NCBI RefSeq assembly: GCF_965276875.1
Contig: NZ_OZ255701.1
Coordinates: 2,418,001 to 2,482,000, forward strand
Reading direction: 5' to 3'
DNA length: 64,000 nt
Source: Lichenicoccus sp965276875
GTDB taxonomy: Bacteria; Pseudomonadota; Alphaproteobacteria; Acetobacterales; Acetobacteraceae
Shown: in pieces, positions 51,621-60,855 of the stretch
Numbering within the stretch: position 1 is the stretch's first letter
Layout: each line of letters opens with the position of its first letter
Made by a program: the position numbers and the translations under genes
The notes under the pieces: generated by a model
The model's database searches: none
What the model saw: only the letters and a program-made list of their open reading frames with translations
Told to the model about the DNA's origin: nothing

Positions 51621-52544
51621 TCAATGATGAAGTGAGGCGAGCACCTTGATGACCGCCGGGGCGCCCACGATCAGGAACACGGTCGGCAGGATGAAGATGA
51701 TCATCGGCAGCGTCAGCAATACCGGCAGCCTTGCCGCCCGGCTCTCGAAACGGACCAGCATTTCGCCGCGCATCTCCGCCGACAACGTGCGCAGCGCATG
51801 CGACAGCGGCGTGCCGTAATGCATGCTCTGCACCAGCGTCCCGCCGAGACGCTTGAGGCTGTCCAGCCCGGTGCGTGTCCCGAGGTTCTGCATGGCGACG
51901 CGCCGGTCGGAGGTGTAGCGCAGTTCGTTGCTGGTCTGGCCCAGCTCGAACGCCACCGCCGGGTAGCCGCCCTCCATTTCCTGTGCCACCCGTTCGACAG
52001 CGGCCTCCAACCCGAGGCCGGCTTCGCTGCAGATCACCATCATGTCGAGCGCGTCCGGCACCTCGGCCTCAAGCCGCTTGAGATAGCGTGCCCGCGAGCT
52101 TCTGACCGCATAGTCCGGCAGCAACAGCCCGGCCACGGCGGTCATGGCGATCACGGCGTTGCGGGCGAGCGACGCGAATGCAAGGTGGTGCAGCCAGAGC
52201 CACGCGACCGCTGGCAGCACGGCCGCAAGCAGCAGCTTGGATCCCACGAACACGGCAAGCCCGTTCGAACCGCGCAGCCCAGCGGAGGTCAGGGTCTGCT
52301 GCAGTTGCTCCAACGTGCCGCTCGAGAGCAATCCGCTGCGCGCAACCCCCGCGCCCACGCCTGCCACCAGGCGCAGCAGGGTGCTTTCCGGTTTGCCGCG
52401 TGTCTGCTCTCGCACGATTGCGCGTTGGACGCTTAGGATACGCGCGGCCAGCCGCTCCTGGCGGCGCAGCACCACCAGCAGTCCGGCCGCGGAAAGTGTG
52501 GTGAACACGCACACCCCGCCGGCCGCGAGCAACAGGCCGTTCAT
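51621..52544 (-). CDS. tadC: TadC, type II/IV secretion F-domain protein
   Basis: A 307-residue inner-membrane protein with T2SSF domain. N-terminal helix GLLLAAGGVCVFTTLSAAGL, central EVPDALDMMVICSEAGLGLE and VAQEMEGGYPAVAFELGQTS, and the C-terminal helix LTLPMIIFILPTVFLIVGAP are characteristic of TadC. The ATG at 52544 overlaps the tadB stop (ATGA). Together with TadB it forms the pilus assembly platform. Confidence 0.9.
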   Translation of the reverse strand: MNGLLLAAGGVCVFTTLSAAGLLVVLRRQERLAARILSVQRAIVREQTRGKPESTLLRLVAGVGAGVARSGLLSSGTLEQLQQTLTSAGLRGSNGLAVFVGSKLLLAAVLPAVAWLWLHHLAFASLARNAVIAMTAVAGLLLPDYAVRSSRARYLKRLEAEVPDALDMMVICSEAGLGLEAAVERVAQEMEGGYPAVAFELGQTSNELRYTSDRRVAMQNLGTRTGLDSLKRLGGTLVQSMHYGTPLSHALRTLSAEMRGEMLVRFESRAARLPVLLTLPMIIFILPTVFLIVGAPAVIKVLASLHH

Positions 52545-53497
52545 GCGAGGCTCTTGCGGATCAGCGTGCGCATGGACAGCACGCCCAGGCACAACCAGAC
52601 CACGGTGCATCCGAGCACCGCCTGTCCCTGCTTTTCGCGAAACAGCGGCATCAGATAGGCCGGATCGAGCACCATCAATGCGATACCCGAGAACACCGGC
52701 AGCACGGCGAGCACGGCAGCACTGGTGCGGGCCTCGGCGGCGAGCGCGAAACCGCGCGCCTTGAGGGCAACGCGCTTGCGGATCACATCCGCCAGGTTCT
52801 CCAATGTTTCGGTCAGGCCACCGCCGGTCTGGCTCTGCAGGCTGAGCGCGGTGGCGAAGAAGCGATATTCCGGCACGTGGGTGCGCTCGGCGAGGTCGCG
52901 CAGCGCATCCTCCAGCGACGTGCCGATCCCGACCTGGTCATAGAGCTTGCCGAACAGCGCGGCCGTCGGCTGCTCGGCGTCGCGCGATACCGCCCATAGT
53001 GCCTCAGTGACCGGGATGCCGACCCGGACTGCGCGCACGATCATCGCCAGCGCATCCGGGAACTGTCGGTAGATGGTATTGACCCGCTTGGCATCGGCTC
53101 CCTTGTAGATCTGGCGGATCATGATGAGTGCTGCCGTGGGCAGCAGCAGCCATGCGAACGCGCCCAACACCCCGTGCAGCAGCCATTGCGCGGCGTAGCC
53201 GGCGGCCAGCGCCAGGGGCAGGACGATCCAGAGCTTGAGCGGATAGGGATCGCTGCGAAGCGGATCCATGCCGAGCAGGCGTCGGATCGCTTCGCGCGCG
53301 GCGGGTGCGCGGAGCGCCTGCATGGCCCGTTGCCGGGTCGAGACCGGTGGCAGCACGAGGCGGTATTGGCTGATGAGCTGTTCCTGTCGGGTGCTGATCC
53401 GACGCGATTGGCGGTCCGCTGCGAGCAGCATCATGGCGGCGACCATGAGGCCGACCAACAGCATGCTGGCGGCCAGAAGCAGTCCGGCGTTGCTCAC
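52541..53497 (-). CDS. tadB: TadB, type II/IV secretion F-domain protein
   Basis: A 318-residue inner-membrane platform protein. N-terminal helix LLLAASMLLVGLMVAAMMLL, then a pair of helices near residues 95-130 and the F-domain QFPDALAMIVRAVRVGIPVT, TGGGLTETLENLADVIRKRV. It sits between tadA and tadC with 4-base overlaps on both sides and is thus co-translated. Confidence 0.92.
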   Translation of the reverse strand: MSNAGLLLAASMLLVGLMVAAMMLLAADRQSRRISTRQEQLISQYRLVLPPVSTRQRAMQALRAPAAREAIRRLLGMDPLRSDPYPLKLWIVLPLALAAGYAAQWLLHGVLGAFAWLLLPTAALIMIRQIYKGADAKRVNTIYRQFPDALAMIVRAVRVGIPVTEALWAVSRDAEQPTAALFGKLYDQVGIGTSLEDALRDLAERTHVPEYRFFATALSLQSQTGGGLTETLENLADVIRKRVALKARGFALAAEARTSAAVLAVLPVFSGIALMVLDPAYLMPLFREKQGQAVLGCTVVWLCLGVLSMRTLIRKSLA

Positions 53498-54855
53498 CGC
53501 TCGGCGGCCTCAAGGGTGCTGTTCCAGGCGCGGTCGAGCCCGAAATAGGTCAGCCGATCGGCAAACGACGGCCGGCCCCTGCCAACCCGGTAGGAACCGA
53601 CGATGCGACCGGTATCGCTCTCACCTTCGACCTCGAAGGCGAAGATGTCATTAAGGATAACGATGTCGCCCTCGAGCCCGCAGACCTCCGTCACCTGCAG
53701 CGCCCGGCGGCCGCCATCGCGCTGGCGCGCGATCTGGACGATGATATCGACGGCGCTGACGATCTGCTGTCGTATTGAGCGCGAGGGCAGGCCGAAATTG
53801 CCCATCTGCACCATGTTCTCGATGCGGGTCAGCGCATCGCGGCTGGTATTGGCATGGATCGTCGACATCGAGCCGTCATGGCCGGTGTTCATCGCTTGGA
53901 GCATGTCAAAGGCTTCCGCGCCGCGCACCTCGCCGATGATGATGCGATCGGGACGCATGCGCAGCGCGTTACGCACGAGGTCGCGCTGGGTGACCTCGCC
54001 TCGGCCCTCCAGGCTGGCTGGACGGGTCTCCATGCGCACGACGTGGGGTTGCTGCAATTGCAATTCGGCGGCGTCCTCCACGGTTACGATCCGCTCGGTC
54101 GGGTCGATCATCTGACTGATCGCGTTCAGCAAGGTCGTCTTGCCGCTGCCGGTGCCGCCGCTGATCAGGATGTTCAGCCGGCAACGCCCGGCGATCTCCA
54201 GCACCCGGGCAACGTGCTGCGTCATTGCACCGAATTCAACGAGCTTGGAGAGATCGATCGCGCGCTTGGCGAATTTCCGGATCGAGATATAGGGGCCGTC
54301 GAGAGCCAGCGGCTGAAACACGATGTTGACGCGGCTGCCGTCCTTGAGCCGGGCATCGACCATCGGGCTGCTCTCGTCGACCCGGCGGCCGATTCCGGCT
54401 GCGATCCGCTGGCAGATGTTGGCGACGTGCGAGGCATCCCTGAAGCGGACGCCGGAGAGGAACACCTTGCCATTCTGCTCGACGAAGACGCGGTCCGGTC
54501 CGTTGACCATGATGTCGGCTACGGAATCGTCGTTCAGCAGCGGTTGCAGCGGACCCAGGCCGAGCATGTCGTTGACCAGGTCGCCGGCCAGTTCGCGCTG
54601 TTCGCGCAAATTGACCTGGATGCGTCGTTCGGTCGCGATCTCCGACAGCAGCCGTTCCACCTCGGCCAGCAGCCGGTCGGCCGGCATGCTGGCGACCAGC
54701 GACGGGTCGAGCTGATTGAGACAGAGGGTGCGAAGCTCGTTGTTCGGTGCGCTCGGCGGTGGCGGCGGTGGTGGCGCTTCAATCGTCGAAGTCAGCGGCG
54801 CCGGCGCGAATGCCTCGGCGACCTGGCGCCGTCCGAAGCCGGTCACCGGCGCCAA
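53494..54855 (-). CDS. tadA: TadA/CpaF pilus assembly ATPase
   Basis: A 453-residue secretion ATPase that powers extension and retraction of Flp pili. Walker A is GGTGSGKTT at residues 233-241, the Asp box is around IVTVEDAAELQL, and the Walker B region is RPDRIIIGEVRGAEAFDMLQ. STIHANTSRDAL is the His-box. The N-terminal 40 residues are Pro-rich and probably flexible. It overlaps the cpaE gene by 13 bases and tadB by 4. Confidence 0.95.
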   Translation of the reverse strand: MAPVTGFGRRQVAEAFAPAPLTSTIEAPPPPPPPSAPNNELRTLCLNQLDPSLVASMPADRLLAEVERLLSEIATERRIQVNLREQRELAGDLVNDMLGLGPLQPLLNDDSVADIMVNGPDRVFVEQNGKVFLSGVRFRDASHVANICQRIAAGIGRRVDESSPMVDARLKDGSRVNIVFQPLALDGPYISIRKFAKRAIDLSKLVEFGAMTQHVARVLEIAGRCRLNILISGGTGSGKTTLLNAISQMIDPTERIVTVEDAAELQLQQPHVVRMETRPASLEGRGEVTQRDLVRNALRMRPDRIIIGEVRGAEAFDMLQAMNTGHDGSMSTIHANTSRDALTRIENMVQMGNFGLPSRSIRQQIVSAVDIIVQIARQRDGGRRALQVTEVCGLEGDIVILNDIFAFEVEGESDTGRIVGSYRVGRGRPSFADRLTYFGLDRAWNSTLEAAER

Positions 54856-56054
54856 CGCAGACGGAAGCGTCGCGGACGCGCGATCGCGGAGCCGAAGGCG
54901 ACCTCCTGGGCGAGGGCGACGATGGACGTGCGAAAGGCACCGTGAGATTTCGTCGCCGGTTCGCCGAGCTGTTCGGCGAGGCCGACCTGACGCGGCAGGT
55001 CCGGGATGCAGACGTCGATCTTGACCTGCAGCGCGTCCTCGATGGCGGTGCGGGAGAGACCGCCGGGCATGCCGGCTCGGTTCAGCACCAGAACGGCGCG
55101 GCGCGCCTGCAGGCCGCCGGCCGGCAGTGCGAGCATACGCAACGTATCGCGTATGCAGCCCAGGGTCGGCAGCAGCACCAGCACACGCTGCTGCGTAAGG
55201 TCCAGCAGGTCGCGCGAGAGCGGCGCGTCGGCGAACGGCACGTCTGCCACGACAAAGTTGAAACGCCGCCGCAGGCTGGCGGCGAGCTTGGCGGCGGCGC
55301 CCTCGGCGTAGGCCGGATGGTCGGTGAGTTTCTCCTCGGCGGCGAGCAGATAGAGCCGTTCTCCGACCGGAACGGCAGCCCGGTCGATATAGACTTCGTC
55401 GATCCGGCTTGGGGCTTCGAGTGCAGCGCGCAAAGCGGAGCCGGTCTGTCCCTTGAGCAGCATCCCGGCACTGCCGGTATGCAGGTCGGCGTCGAGGATC
55501 AGGGTGTGGCGTCTGGCCGCTTCGGCGATTTCCCAGGCGAGATTGACCGCAACCGTGGTGGCGCCGGCGCCGCCGCGCACGCCGGTGACCGAGACCATGC
55601 GGCCGCCGAGTGCGGCGGTGGTCGCCTGGCGGGTGAACTGGCCGCCGAAATGCCGGGCTACCATTTCCGGCACCAGCGGCTTGTAGAGATATTCCGCGGC
55701 ACCCAGCGTGCGTGTGACCTGCCGGTAGAAGGCCATGTCCTCGCGGTCGCCGACCACCATCACCACCACGTCGGGCTCGACCACTTGGCTGAGATCACCC
55801 AGCAAGGCCAGCGGCTGCTTCTCGCCGGTGATGTCGATGATCAGGGCCTTCGGCGTCACCATTTTGCTCAGGGCGGCGATCGCGTCTTTCATGTCGCCGC
55901 GACGGATGTCCAGACCTTGCGGCACCGCCTCGGCCAGACCCTGTCGAAGCACCGCCTCGCTCTCGCCGTCGTTGACAAAGGCGAGCAGGGATATCCGGTC
56001 CGCGCGGTGCGACGGGCCTGACAGGCGGCCGGCGGCGAGGCTGTCTCCGTCCAT
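54843..56054 (-). CDS. cpaE: CpaE/TadZ-like pilus localisation protein
   Basis: A 403-residue protein. An N-terminal receiver-like domain (about residues 20-130, without the phosphorylatable set of acidic residues) precedes a ParA/MinD-type domain with the deviant Walker A VRGGAGATTVAVNLAWEIAE near 155-174. The lysine of Walker A is missing, as is usual in CpaE, where ATP binding is weak or lost. LILDADLHTGSAG and VVADVPFADAPLSRDLLDL follow. It places the pilus machinery at the pole in Caulobacter. Confidence 0.88.
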   Translation of the reverse strand: MDGDSLAAGRLSGPSHRADRISLLAFVNDGESEAVLRQGLAEAVPQGLDIRRGDMKDAIAALSKMVTPKALIIDITGEKQPLALLGDLSQVVEPDVVVMVVGDREDMAFYRQVTRTLGAAEYLYKPLVPEMVARHFGGQFTRQATTAALGGRMVSVTGVRGGAGATTVAVNLAWEIAEAARRHTLILDADLHTGSAGMLLKGQTGSALRAALEAPSRIDEVYIDRAAVPVGERLYLLAAEEKLTDHPAYAEGAAAKLAASLRRRFNFVVADVPFADAPLSRDLLDLTQQRVLVLLPTLGCIRDTLRMLALPAGGLQARRAVLVLNRAGMPGGLSRTAIEDALQVKIDVCIPDLPRQVGLAEQLGEPATKSHGAFRTSIVALAQEVAFGSAIARPRRFRLRWRR

Positions 56055-56377
56055 CAGTTCGAACCCGCGGGTGAGGAAGAGGTATTGTTGTTGATCGAGA
56101 TCGGCGCGATCTGGGCGATCGCGGAATCCGGCAGCTCCTTGGCCTTGCCGGCGCGGTAGCGCGCGACGGCGCGCGCCGCGACTGCACCGTCGGCGCGGGT
56201 GTTAGCCTCGCCGTGATACAGATCCTCGGGATTGGCCACCATGACGCGCAGGTTGGCGTCGTTGGCGCCGACCGGCTGCCAGGTGCCTGCCCGGTGGGTC
56301 GGGTCGACGGCAGCACATCCGACGATGCCGACCAGGAGCGGGCCAAGCCAGAGGGTCAGTGTCAGGAAGCGCTTCAT
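56054..56377 (-). CDS. Short CpaD-like pilus lipoprotein
   Basis: A 107-residue protein with a signal peptide and lipobox VGCA (cysteine about residue 21). The body matches the last third of CpaD, with ANLRVMVANPEDLYHGEANT and ARAVARYRAGKAKEL. CpaD proteins are usually about twice this length, so the N-terminal domain is missing, by loss or divergence. It lies between cpaC and cpaE, the normal cpaD position, and overlaps cpaC by 4 bases. Confidence 0.7.
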   Translation of the reverse strand: MKRFLTLTLWLGPLLVGIVGCAAVDPTHRAGTWQPVGANDANLRVMVANPEDLYHGEANTRADGAVAARAVARYRAGKAKELPDSAIAQIAPISINNNTSSSPAGSN

Positions 56378-57747
56378 TGCACGATGAACCCTGCATCGCC
56401 CGGCACTGTCGGAGGGTCCGCTTGACCCACGTCCTTGCCGAGTGCGGCCTGTCGCAGCAGCAGAATGCGTTCGATGTCGTTGGGCGGACGCCAGCCTTTG
56501 TCGGGTTCGGTGAAGGCGGCGGGACTGGTCGCCGGCCGGACCAGATAGGGGGTGACCAGGATCACCAGCTCGGTCTGGTTGCGCTGGAAGTTGTCGGATC
56601 GGAACAGCGCGCCAAGGATCGGCAGGTCCCCGATGAAGGGCACGTTGTTGCCGGTCATCGACAGGGAGTCTTGCAGCAATCCGGCGATGGCGAAGCTCTG
56701 GCCGCTGCCCAGCTCGACGGTCGTCTCGGCGCGCCGGACCTGCAATGCGGGGATTTGGATGGTGTTGGTGCCGCTCTGCAACTGGATTGCGCCCTGGGTC
56801 GTGAGTTGGCTGACCTCCGGCCGGACATGCAGGTTGATCCGTCCATCATCGAGCACAGTCGGCACGAAGGCGAGGCTGACGCCGTATTGTTTGAATTCGA
56901 TTGAGATGGTGTCGCCGAACTGCGCCACCGGGATCGGGAATTCGCCGCCGACCAGGAAGCTGGCCGACTCGCCGCTCATCGCGGTGATGTTGGGCTCAGC
57001 CAGCACATGCACGAGCTGATCCTGGGCGAGCGCGTCGACCAGCGTGTTGACGTCGACGGGGCGGCTGGCGGTGTTGAAATTGTTGCTTCCAGTTAGCGTC
57101 GAGGTCGCGGCGTTCAGCAACGGCAGGGCGCTGGCGAAGTTGAGCGTACCGAACTTGGCGCCGAGATTGGCCATCGCCTGCCAGTTCACACCGAGGTCTC
57201 GGGTGAGAGAGCGCGACATCTCCAGTACGCGCACACGCAGGTTCACCTGGACCGAGTGGCGCACGGTCATGCGGTCGTCGAGTGTCTCGTCCTTGCCCAG
57301 GTTCGACCCTGCGGCGGCCGAGGCGCGTTCTGCCTGGATCGGCGTGTCCACTTCGCCGTTGAGCACGATGCCGTGGCCGGCCGGCATGGCCGTCACCTGG
57401 GCACCCGGCATGGCGGTCGCGAGTTGCGAGACGGTGGCCGAGGCGGCGTAGCCGCTGGGAACCACGGTGACGTCCATCTGTTCGATCGCCCGCCCGGCGT
57501 GGGTCATGGCGGCGACCGTGCTGCGCCCGGGGGCCACGCCGAACAGGAACAGGCTGGTGGCACTGGCCGGCCGCACCTCGACGATCTTCGGGTCGGCGGC
57601 GAACACGCTGGCGGCCGGTGCTGGAAGGTTGACGATACGGCCGATGCCCGCCTGAAGCGTAATGGCCTGTCGCGGCGCCGCAGGTGGGTGTGCTGCCGCG
57701 CACAGCAGCAGGGCGGCCGCGGTGCAGGCCAAGCGGGTCGGCTTCAA
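56374..57747 (-). CDS. cpaC: CpaC/RcpA pilus secretin
   Basis: A 457-residue outer-membrane secretin. A signal peptide (cleavage near residue 19-22) precedes an N-terminal domain (about residues 28-105) with the secretin plug pattern GIGRIVNLPAPAASVFAADP then KIVEVRP, and a BON-like VTAMPAGHGIVLNGEVDTPI. The secretin core (about 200-410) holds GGEFPIPVAQFGDTISIEFK, VPFIGDLPILGALFRSDNFQ and ELVILVTPYLVRP. It overlaps cpaB and cpaD-like by 4 bases each. Confidence 0.93.
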   Translation of the reverse strand: MKPTRLACTAAALLLCAAAHPPAAPRQAITLQAGIGRIVNLPAPAASVFAADPKIVEVRPASATSLFLFGVAPGRSTVAAMTHAGRAIEQMDVTVVPSGYAASATVSQLATAMPGAQVTAMPAGHGIVLNGEVDTPIQAERASAAAGSNLGKDETLDDRMTVRHSVQVNLRVRVLEMSRSLTRDLGVNWQAMANLGAKFGTLNFASALPLLNAATSTLTGSNNFNTASRPVDVNTLVDALAQDQLVHVLAEPNITAMSGESASFLVGGEFPIPVAQFGDTISIEFKQYGVSLAFVPTVLDDGRINLHVRPEVSQLTTQGAIQLQSGTNTIQIPALQVRRAETTVELGSGQSFAIAGLLQDSLSMTGNNVPFIGDLPILGALFRSDNFQRNQTELVILVTPYLVRPATSPAAFTEPDKGWRPPNDIERILLLRQAALGKDVGQADPPTVPGDAGFIVQ

Positions 57748-58589
57748 AACCGGAACTCCTTGCCGTCGGCCGTGCCGTTATAGAGATGCAGCACGGCGCC
57801 TTTTCGCGGCGCGGGTCTGGCGCGGTCGAGGGCCGGGGAAACGTCGCCGGCCCAGACGGTGCGCACCGGAACCGGGCGCGCGCTCGCGAGCGTCTGCTCG
57901 GCCGCGCGAACGGCGAGCGACAGGCGTCCGAGCCGGGTGGCGACAGCAATGCGCCGTGCCTGGTCGGGTGTCACCTCGAGAGTCACGGTGCGTTGCAGCC
58001 CGGCCGCCGGCTCCGCGGGTGCGACGCCGCGCGCCAGCAACTCGTCGATGGCGATGACTCGCACATCGGACAAGACCGTTTCGGCCGCAACATGGTGGTT
58101 TTCGGGCAGGCCGGGCGTTTGCAATTCCTGGGTCAGGACCAGGTCGACATGGTCACCGGGCCAGATCAGCCCGGCATTGCCGCTGACCGCATCGACGCCC
58201 ACGCTGGCGGCGCATTCGCCCGGCTCAAGCACCGCGGCGAGGAAGCCGTGATCGCCGGGCCGCAACACGTCGACGGCGAGCAGCGGCGCGTTCGTCTCGA
58301 GGCTGCGCCTGATCATCGCGCCGATGAGGCTTGAACGGTTGGCACCCGTGTCGTCCTGGCCGCCCGCGGGGACGCTGGTGACGGCGACGGTTCGCAGATC
58401 CCCGGGTTTGAGCAGGGTGCCGGCGCGCAGCGGCGTGGCCGCGGCAAGGATCATATGCTGGACCGGCGGCGGTGGTGCTGCACGGGTGATCTGGAGCTTT
58501 GCCGGCTGCCGGGTGGAGAGAAAGGCGACCGTCCCGAAACCGCCGAGGCCGAGTGCCAGCATCGCGAACACCATGAAGCGGAGCAGCAT
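57744..58589 (-). CDS. cpaB: CpaB/RcpC pilus assembly protein
   Basis: A 281-residue protein with one N-terminal membrane helix (LLRFMVFAMLALGLGGFGTV) and two SAF/antifreeze-like domains: AATPLRAGTLLKPGDLRTVA near 55-75 and LEPGECAASVGVDAVSGNAG followed by GDHVDLVLTQEL near 128-160. It links the secretin to the inner-membrane complex. I use the ATG at 58589; a TTG at 58604 would overlap cpaA by 11 bases. Confidence 0.9.
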   Translation of the reverse strand: MLLRFMVFAMLALGLGGFGTVAFLSTRQPAKLQITRAAPPPPVQHMILAAATPLRAGTLLKPGDLRTVAVTSVPAGGQDDTGANRSSLIGAMIRRSLETNAPLLAVDVLRPGDHGFLAAVLEPGECAASVGVDAVSGNAGLIWPGDHVDLVLTQELQTPGLPENHHVAAETVLSDVRVIAIDELLARGVAPAEPAAGLQRTVTLEVTPDQARRIAVATRLGRLSLAVRAAEQTLASARPVPVRTVWAGDVSPALDRARPAPRKGAVLHLYNGTADGKEFRF

Positions 58590-58593
58590 GGCC

Positions 58594-59106
58594 TTATTTT
58601 CCAATCATGGCAGCACAGGCGCCGAACGCGATGGCGGTGGCGTAAGGCAATGGTCCGTGCCGTTGCAGCCGCCGCCGCTCGATCCGCACGATCCGCTGCA
58701 GCAGGCTTGCCGAAGGGGCGCGCGGGCCGGGCGGTGCAACGAGGCGTCCGAGCACGAGATAAAAGAGTGCGAGAACGCCGCCCGACAGGCAGGTCGCCAG
58801 TACGAAGCCGCAGGCGGAAGCCGGGGGCGCGAGCAGGGTCCCGGCGCCGAGCAGCTTCACGTCCGCCCCCCCAAGCCAGCCGCGACGCCAGCAGATTGCC
58901 GCGAGAAAAAAAACGATGGCGGCGGCGAGCAGCCCGGTTGCGAGATTGCCGCTTAAAGCGCGCAGTGCAGCGCCGGACGCGGCAATGGCGAGTGGAATGA
59001 AGTTGGGCACGATACGCAGTGCCCAATCATAGAGGCAGGACAGCAGCAAGAATGCCGCACCCACGACCATTATCGCGTTTTGCAAAAATGGTGCGGTGCC
59101 TGGCAT
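58594..59106 (-). CDS. cpaA: Prepilin peptidase CpaA (TadV)
   Basis: A 170-residue A24-type aspartyl peptidase that processes the Flp and TadE/G pilins. Catalytic aspartates lie in LYDWALRIVPNFIPLAI and WLGGADVKLLGAGT, with the following gDvKL match. Six hydrophobic segments are evident. The ATG at 59106 has AGGA seven bases upstream; longer frames to 59133 or 59208 are less likely. It follows the flp gene. Confidence 0.88.
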   Translation of the reverse strand: MPGTAPFLQNAIMVVGAAFLLLSCLYDWALRIVPNFIPLAIAASGAALRALSGNLATGLLAAAIVFFLAAICWRRGWLGGADVKLLGAGTLLAPPASACGFVLATCLSGGVLALFYLVLGRLVAPPGPRAPSASLLQRIVRIERRRLQRHGPLPYATAIAFGACAAMIGK

Positions 59107-59182
59107 TACTCTATCCTGCGCATTGGATACCATTGGACGAGCAGGGGTGATTGCTCCGACCCCAATGCAGTAAAAGCCTTTC

Positions 59183-59362
59183 TCAGCCTTTGGGAAGTGC
59201 GGTTCCAACGGCGGTGAACAAGCCCGACAGCTTGGTTCCGAGCGTCGTCACGGCGCCGATAATGACCACCGCGATCAGCGCCGCGATCAGGCCATACTCG
59301 AGCGCGGTGACGGCTCGGCGGTCGACCTTCAGTTCCAGCCACGTCTTGACGTATTCGATCAT
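59183..59362 (-). CDS. flp: Flp/Fap-type major pilin
   Basis: A 59-residue prepilin. The leader MIEYVKTWLELKVDRRAVTA precedes the class III signature LEYGLIAALIAVVIIGAVTT with the conserved Glu-Tyr pair. It is cut by CpaA next door and makes the pilus fibre. A GAGGGG ribosome site lies just before the ATG. It opens the minus-strand tad arm. Confidence 0.92.
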   Translation of the reverse strand: MIEYVKTWLELKVDRRAVTALEYGLIAALIAVVIIGAVTTLGTKLSGLFTAVGTALPKG

Positions 59363-59439
59363 GGTGAGCCCCCTCGACAATGTTCCCGGCCTGCGGGGCG
59401 TGCCCGGTTTGCCGTTCCGCCACGCTGGCAGAACGCTCG

Positions 59440-59490
59440 ATATACGGAGACGCGGTAAAAAAATCGTTAACGAAACGATAGGGGTCGTGC
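59440..59490 (-). promoter_or_regulatory. AT-rich promoter-like region upstream of flp
   Basis: Read on the minus strand, an inverted-repeat-like ATCGTTTCGTTAACGAT (59463-59479) is followed by a T-rich run and, about 15 bases on, TATATC. This is the only AT-rich stretch in a GC-rich neighbourhood and sits about 80-120 bases before the flp start. No strong -35 was found, so the call is tentative. Confidence 0.3.
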
Positions 59491-59587
59491 CGCGGGTTTG
59501 CAAGCGGGTTCCGCACCATGTAGTCGTTTCTGTAGAGGATCGTCCCTGGTAACCGCGCGCGGGTCGGCGCTGTCGCTTATTCTGGAC

Positions 59588-60781
59588 CTATCGCCTGCGT
59601 GCCCGTGGTGGGCCGCCGACGATGTGGCCGATCGGGGTCAGGAACGCGACATGGTCGCAGACGATCTTGAAGACCGCGAGCATCGGCACGCTCAGGAAGG
59701 CGCCGGGGATGCCCCACAGCCAGTCCCAGAACATGAGCGATCCCATGACCAGAACCGGGTTGAGGGTGAAGCGGCGGGCCAGCAGCAGCGGCGTGATGGT
59801 CTCGCCCTCAAGCAGGTGGATGCCGAGATAGATGGCGGGCGGCACCGTCGCCTGGAGCACCGAGCTGAAGCTGAACAGGCCGACGAAGAAGTAGATCAGC
59901 ACGCCGGTCAGTGGGCCGAGGATCGGGATGTAGTTGAGCAGGAACGCGAGCACGCCCCAGAGCAGCGGGTTGGGCACGCCGAGCGCCCAGCACTGGATGA
60001 AGTTCAGGCTGCCCACAGCCAGGTTCATGCCGGTGATGGTGGCGAGATAGAGCGAGACGTTGTGCTCGATCTCGGTGGTGATCTGCACCGCGCGGCGCTT
60101 GTCCGCCCAGGTCGGCATGATCTCGATGATCCGGCGCAGCAGGCTGTCCCCCTCATAGAGCAGAAAGAACAGCATCAGCAGCATGGTGAAGATCTGGCCC
60201 AGGAAGGCGCGGGTGCCGATCAGCAGCGACGAGCCGACGCTGGCGAGACCGCCGCCGGCCTGCTGCACCTGCACGAATTGGTGGCCAGGTCCGCCGGCAG
60301 CGCTATTGCTCTGGTCCATGAGCGCCTGGAATTTGGCCATGCCGTCGCGCAGTGCGCGGATCGGGCCGTGTAGGAAGGCGAGTTTCGCCTGCAAGGCGGG
60401 CAGGCTCTGCGGTGCCTTGCTGATCCAGCCGGTGGCCGGCACGGAGATGGCCGCACCGATGCCCCCGACGACGCCGAACAACAGCAGGATCAAGGCGAGG
60501 GCCGCGAGTGGCTTGGGGATGCGCAGCCGGTGGTGCAGGAAGCGCATGGGGCCGCTGAGCAGCAGGTTGAGGACGCCCGCGAGGACGAAGGGCAGCACCA
60601 GGTCCGAGGCGAAATACAGCGTATAGAAGGTGGCGAGAACGCTCAGCAGCAGCAGGCAGCCGGACAAGATCGAGAGTGCGCGGGAGTCGCGCGCCTCGGC
60701 CACGTCGGCGCGCACTTCGGTCTGGGCGCGGGCCTGCTCGTCGCGTGGGCGGGCTGCATCGTCTGCCTGCTGGTCCAACAT
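59588..60781 (-). CDS. AI-2E family (PerM-like) membrane transporter
   Basis: A 397-residue integral membrane protein. About 35 polar residues precede the first helices (ALSILSGCLLLLSVLATFYT, LVLPFVLAGVLNLLLSGPMR). A central soluble segment (about 130-215) is followed by helices including LAVGSLNFIQCWALGVPNPL, LWGVLAFLLNYIPILGPLTG and LVMGSLMFWDWLWGIPGAFL. This family exports autoinducer-2 in one studied case and acts as Na+/H+ antiporter in others; the substrate here is unknown. It has no operon partner. Confidence 0.9.
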   Translation of the reverse strand: MLDQQADDAARPRDEQARAQTEVRADVAEARDSRALSILSGCLLLLSVLATFYTLYFASDLVLPFVLAGVLNLLLSGPMRFLHHRLRIPKPLAALALILLLFGVVGGIGAAISVPATGWISKAPQSLPALQAKLAFLHGPIRALRDGMAKFQALMDQSNSAAGGPGHQFVQVQQAGGGLASVGSSLLIGTRAFLGQIFTMLLMLFFLLYEGDSLLRRIIEIMPTWADKRRAVQITTEIEHNVSLYLATITGMNLAVGSLNFIQCWALGVPNPLLWGVLAFLLNYIPILGPLTGVLIYFFVGLFSFSSVLQATVPPAIYLGIHLLEGETITPLLLARRFTLNPVLVMGSLMFWDWLWGIPGAFLSVPMLAVFKIVCDHVAFLTPIGHIVGGPPRARRR

Positions 60782-60855
60782 TACCTGGGGTCCTGCGCCG
60801 TCGTTCCTGGTGCAATAGCGTCATAACGCAAATTCGGCGCTGCCGGAGGCCTGTT

